In this document: in pieces, positions 5,433-5,647 of the stretch
How the letters are laid out: each line of letters starts with the position of its first letter
How positions within the stretch are numbered: the first letter of the stretch is position 1
Assembly: GCA_947305345.1 (NCBI GenBank)
Contig: CAMZDH010000046.1
Span: 1-5,647 of the forward strand
DNA length: 5,647 nucleotides
DNA from: an uncultured Lachnospiraceae bacterium
GTDB lineage: Bacteria; Bacillota; Clostridia; Lachnospirales; Lachnospiraceae
Direction: 5' to 3'
Translations under genes and position numbers: made by a program
The notes under the pieces: model-generated
What the model saw: the letters and a program-made list of their open reading frames with translations, nothing else
Told to the model about the DNA's origin: nothing
Databases searched by the model: none

Positions 5433-5647
5433 ATGGCATCGGAACTCGTTGAAAAAGTGAAGGAAGCGCTTGCGGCGCTGGGGCTCGCGAAACAGAAGAC
5501 GTCGATCGTGGCGGCATTTTCCGGCGGGCCGGACTCCGTGTGCCTGGCAGACGTTCTGACTGCTCTTGGGTATACCGTCGGCATTGCGCATGTGAATCAT
5601 CATTTAAGGGAAAACGCGGACCGCGACGCGGCATTTGCCGCGGAGTT
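5433..5647 (+). CDS. tilS: tRNA(Ile)-lysidine synthase, 5' portion; 3' end outside the window
   Basis: TilS uses ATP to attach lysine to cytidine 34 of the tRNA-Ile with a CAU anticodon, changing it from methionine to isoleucine identity. The function is essential. The visible 71 codons show the N-type ATP pyrophosphatase loop SGGPDS at residues 30-35 (AAFSGGPDSVCLADVL), then the family-specific AHVNHHLRENADRDAAFA at about 53-70, in which HVNHHLR is the usual TilS signature. The ATG at 5433 is the natural start: it places the P-loop about 30 residues in, and upstream in-frame candidates (for example TTG 5373) lie inside or before the divIC terminator. No good Shine-Dalgarno is present; only GGG at 5426-5428 lies near. 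The gene runs off the window edge. Confidence 0.95.
   Translation, partial: MASELVEKVKEALAALGLAKQKTSIVAAFSGGPDSVCLADVLTALGYTVGIAHVNHHLRENADRDAAFAAE

Noticed and set aside
5019..5647. A DivIC-TilS fusion by read-through of the TAG at 5343, because both genes share a frame with no other stop between them.
   Set aside because: A strong terminator and a natural tilS ATG lie between them, and the linker would be non-conserved sequence encoded by the hairpin.

Overview
This window is GC-rich bacterial DNA that looks like a member of the Bacillota, most likely a Clostridia-type anaerobe. The reasons are a clostridial 2[4Fe-4S] ferredoxin, a short type-3 (archaeal/eukaryotic-like) prolyl-tRNA synthetase, BspA-type leucine-rich repeats, strong AGGAGG ribosome binding sites, GTG and TTG starts, and the hup-rqcP(yabO)-divIC-tilS order of the Bacillota chromosome. 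The genus cannot be read from the sequence alone. All nine genes lie on the plus strand, and there is no sign of a phage, an insertion sequence, a CRISPR array or an rRNA or tRNA gene.

Layout. Positions 1-1056 hold the 3' end of proS. After 11 bases comes a gene (from 1068) for a zinc-ribbon, single-membrane-pass, leucine-rich-repeat protein. It is interrupted near its end by a TAG at 1797, while recognisable repeat sequence continues in frame to a TAA at 1866. Four bases after that TAA starts the CCA-adding enzyme gene cca (1873-3081). These three genes look like one operon. Next is a ferredoxin gene with its own promoter and terminator (3200-3370), then a diacylglycerol-kinase-family lipid kinase (3432-4301). 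A near-consensus sigma-A promoter, whose -35 box overlaps the kinase stop codon, drives hup (4383-4670) and the tightly coupled rqcP (4673-4912). After a hairpin, a new promoter drives divIC/ftsB (5019-5345), followed by a clear terminator and the 5' end of tilS (5433 to the window edge).

Themes. Much of the window serves translation and tRNA: proline charging, CCA-end synthesis or repair, tRNA-Ile lysidine synthesis, and rescue of stalled 50S subunits. The rest is nucleoid structure (HU), cell division (DivIC), electron transfer (ferredoxin) and lipid phosphorylation.

Most notable points. (1) The premature amber in the leucine-rich-repeat gene has a conserved-looking tail after it. (2) The sporulation genes yabP, yabQ and spoIIE, which sit among rqcP, divIC and tilS in spore formers, are absent, suggesting an asporogenous lineage. 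(3) A possible promoter for the lipid kinase is nested inside the ferredoxin terminator. I did not find a convincing wholly new multi-gene system; the membrane zinc-ribbon/LRR protein is the only gene of unknown role.
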